Both the position numbers and the translations under genes were made by a program. Source: an uncultured Chromatiaceae bacterium (GTDB lineage: Bacteria; Pseudomonadota; Gammaproteobacteria; DRLM01). From it: 46,783 nucleotides of DNA. This document shows, in pieces, positions 46,676-46,783 of this stretch; the first letter of the stretch is position 1, and each line of letters starts with the position of its first letter. The DNA lies in contig CALZJG010000156.1 of the NCBI GenBank assembly GCA_945787555.1, positions 1-46,783 on the forward strand. Reading direction: 5' to 3'. The notes beneath the pieces were generated by a model. It saw only the letters and a list, made by a program, of their open reading frames with translations, had not been told where the DNA came from and ran no database searches.

Positions 46676-46783
46676 ATGAGAACCACCCGCCCTCGCCATA
46701 TCATCCGCTGCACGGTCGCCGCGGCAGCGCTCACATTAACCAGCTTCGCCGCCAGCGGTGCTCAGATCTATTGGACCGACTGG
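46676..46783 (+). CDS. exported protein, 5' part only (PEP-CTERM-like start)
   Basis: The first 36 codons, cut by the window edge. AAGGGA lies five bases before the ATG. The N terminus is basic (MRTTRPRHIIR), then hydrophobic (TVAAAALTLTSFAASGA), with likely cleavage before QIYWTDW. A mature start containing YWTDW is common in PEP-CTERM exosortase substrates, which are surface or exopolysaccharide-associated proteins; the C-terminal sorting signal needed to confirm this lies outside. A sigma-54-like element upstream fits reports that such genes depend on RpoN with the PrsK/PrsR system. Confidence 0.6.
   Translation, partial: MRTTRPRHIIRCTVAAAALTLTSFAASGAQIYWTDW

Overview
The window looks like ordinary chromosome from a free-living gammaproteobacterium, roughly 58-60% GC by eye. 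The reasons are gene content and order: class I adenylate cyclase, lptM, hemCDXY, mutY-yggX, an mla-ibaG-murA-his-tat run, thiSG-trmB, yjgA and pmbA. This layout fits the Chromatiales/Thiohalomonadales side of the class. I cannot name a genus. I see no phage, insertion sequence, integron or CRISPR array.

Layout. 0.1-7 kb: LptM lipoprotein, a carboxylesterase, class I adenylate cyclase (cyaA), a small Cys-containing protein, a PAS-GGDEF protein whose signature motif is degenerate, and argH. 7-11.5 kb: hemC-hemD-hemX-hemY, with the last three genes coupled by ATGA overlaps. 11.6-15 kb: a 2Fe-2S flavin reductase, a divergent NAD(P)-binding epimerase-like protein, mutY and yggX. 15.2-30.3 kb is one long minus-strand block, read from high to low coordinates: mlaF-mlaE-mlaD-[TolC-like]-mlaC-mlaB, ibaG, murA, hisG-D-C-B-H-A-F-I-E, tatA-B-C. 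It joins outer-membrane lipid trafficking, peptidoglycan precursor synthesis, the complete histidine pathway enzyme set except hisZ and hisN, and the twin-arginine translocase. 30.4-33.1 kb: corA (plus), then lapA-like and pmbA (minus). 33.3-35.7 kb: a five-domain REC-PAS-PAS-GGDEF-EAL regulator. 36-39.7 kb: a HEAT-like protein, an exported orphan with a very strong terminator, trmB, thiG and thiS. 39.8-44.5 kb: tRNA-Gly(CCC), a host-attachment-family protein, a two-gene membrane cassette including an unlisted 34-residue protein, an AsmA-family protein and yjgA. 44.5-46.8 kb: a frameshifted membrane HD-GYP gene, a decayed coding fragment, and the first codons of an exported protein preceded by a sigma-54-like promoter.

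The most interesting points are these. (1) A TolC-type outer-membrane channel gene sits inside the mla operon between mlaD and mlaC, overlapping both, and no mlaA is present. (2) Second-messenger genes (cAMP, c-di-GMP) are numerous and two are degenerate: a DTDEF diguanylate cyclase and an HD-GYP gene with a 2-bp loss in a CG run. (3) A dispersed family of CCCTCTCCC/GGGAGAGGG palindromes occupies intergenic spots, including two inside the mla operon. (4) A sigma-54-type element precedes a PEP-CTERM-like exported protein at the right edge. (5) Several small uncharacterised envelope genes are present. All functions are inferred from reading the sequence. No database search or structure prediction was run.
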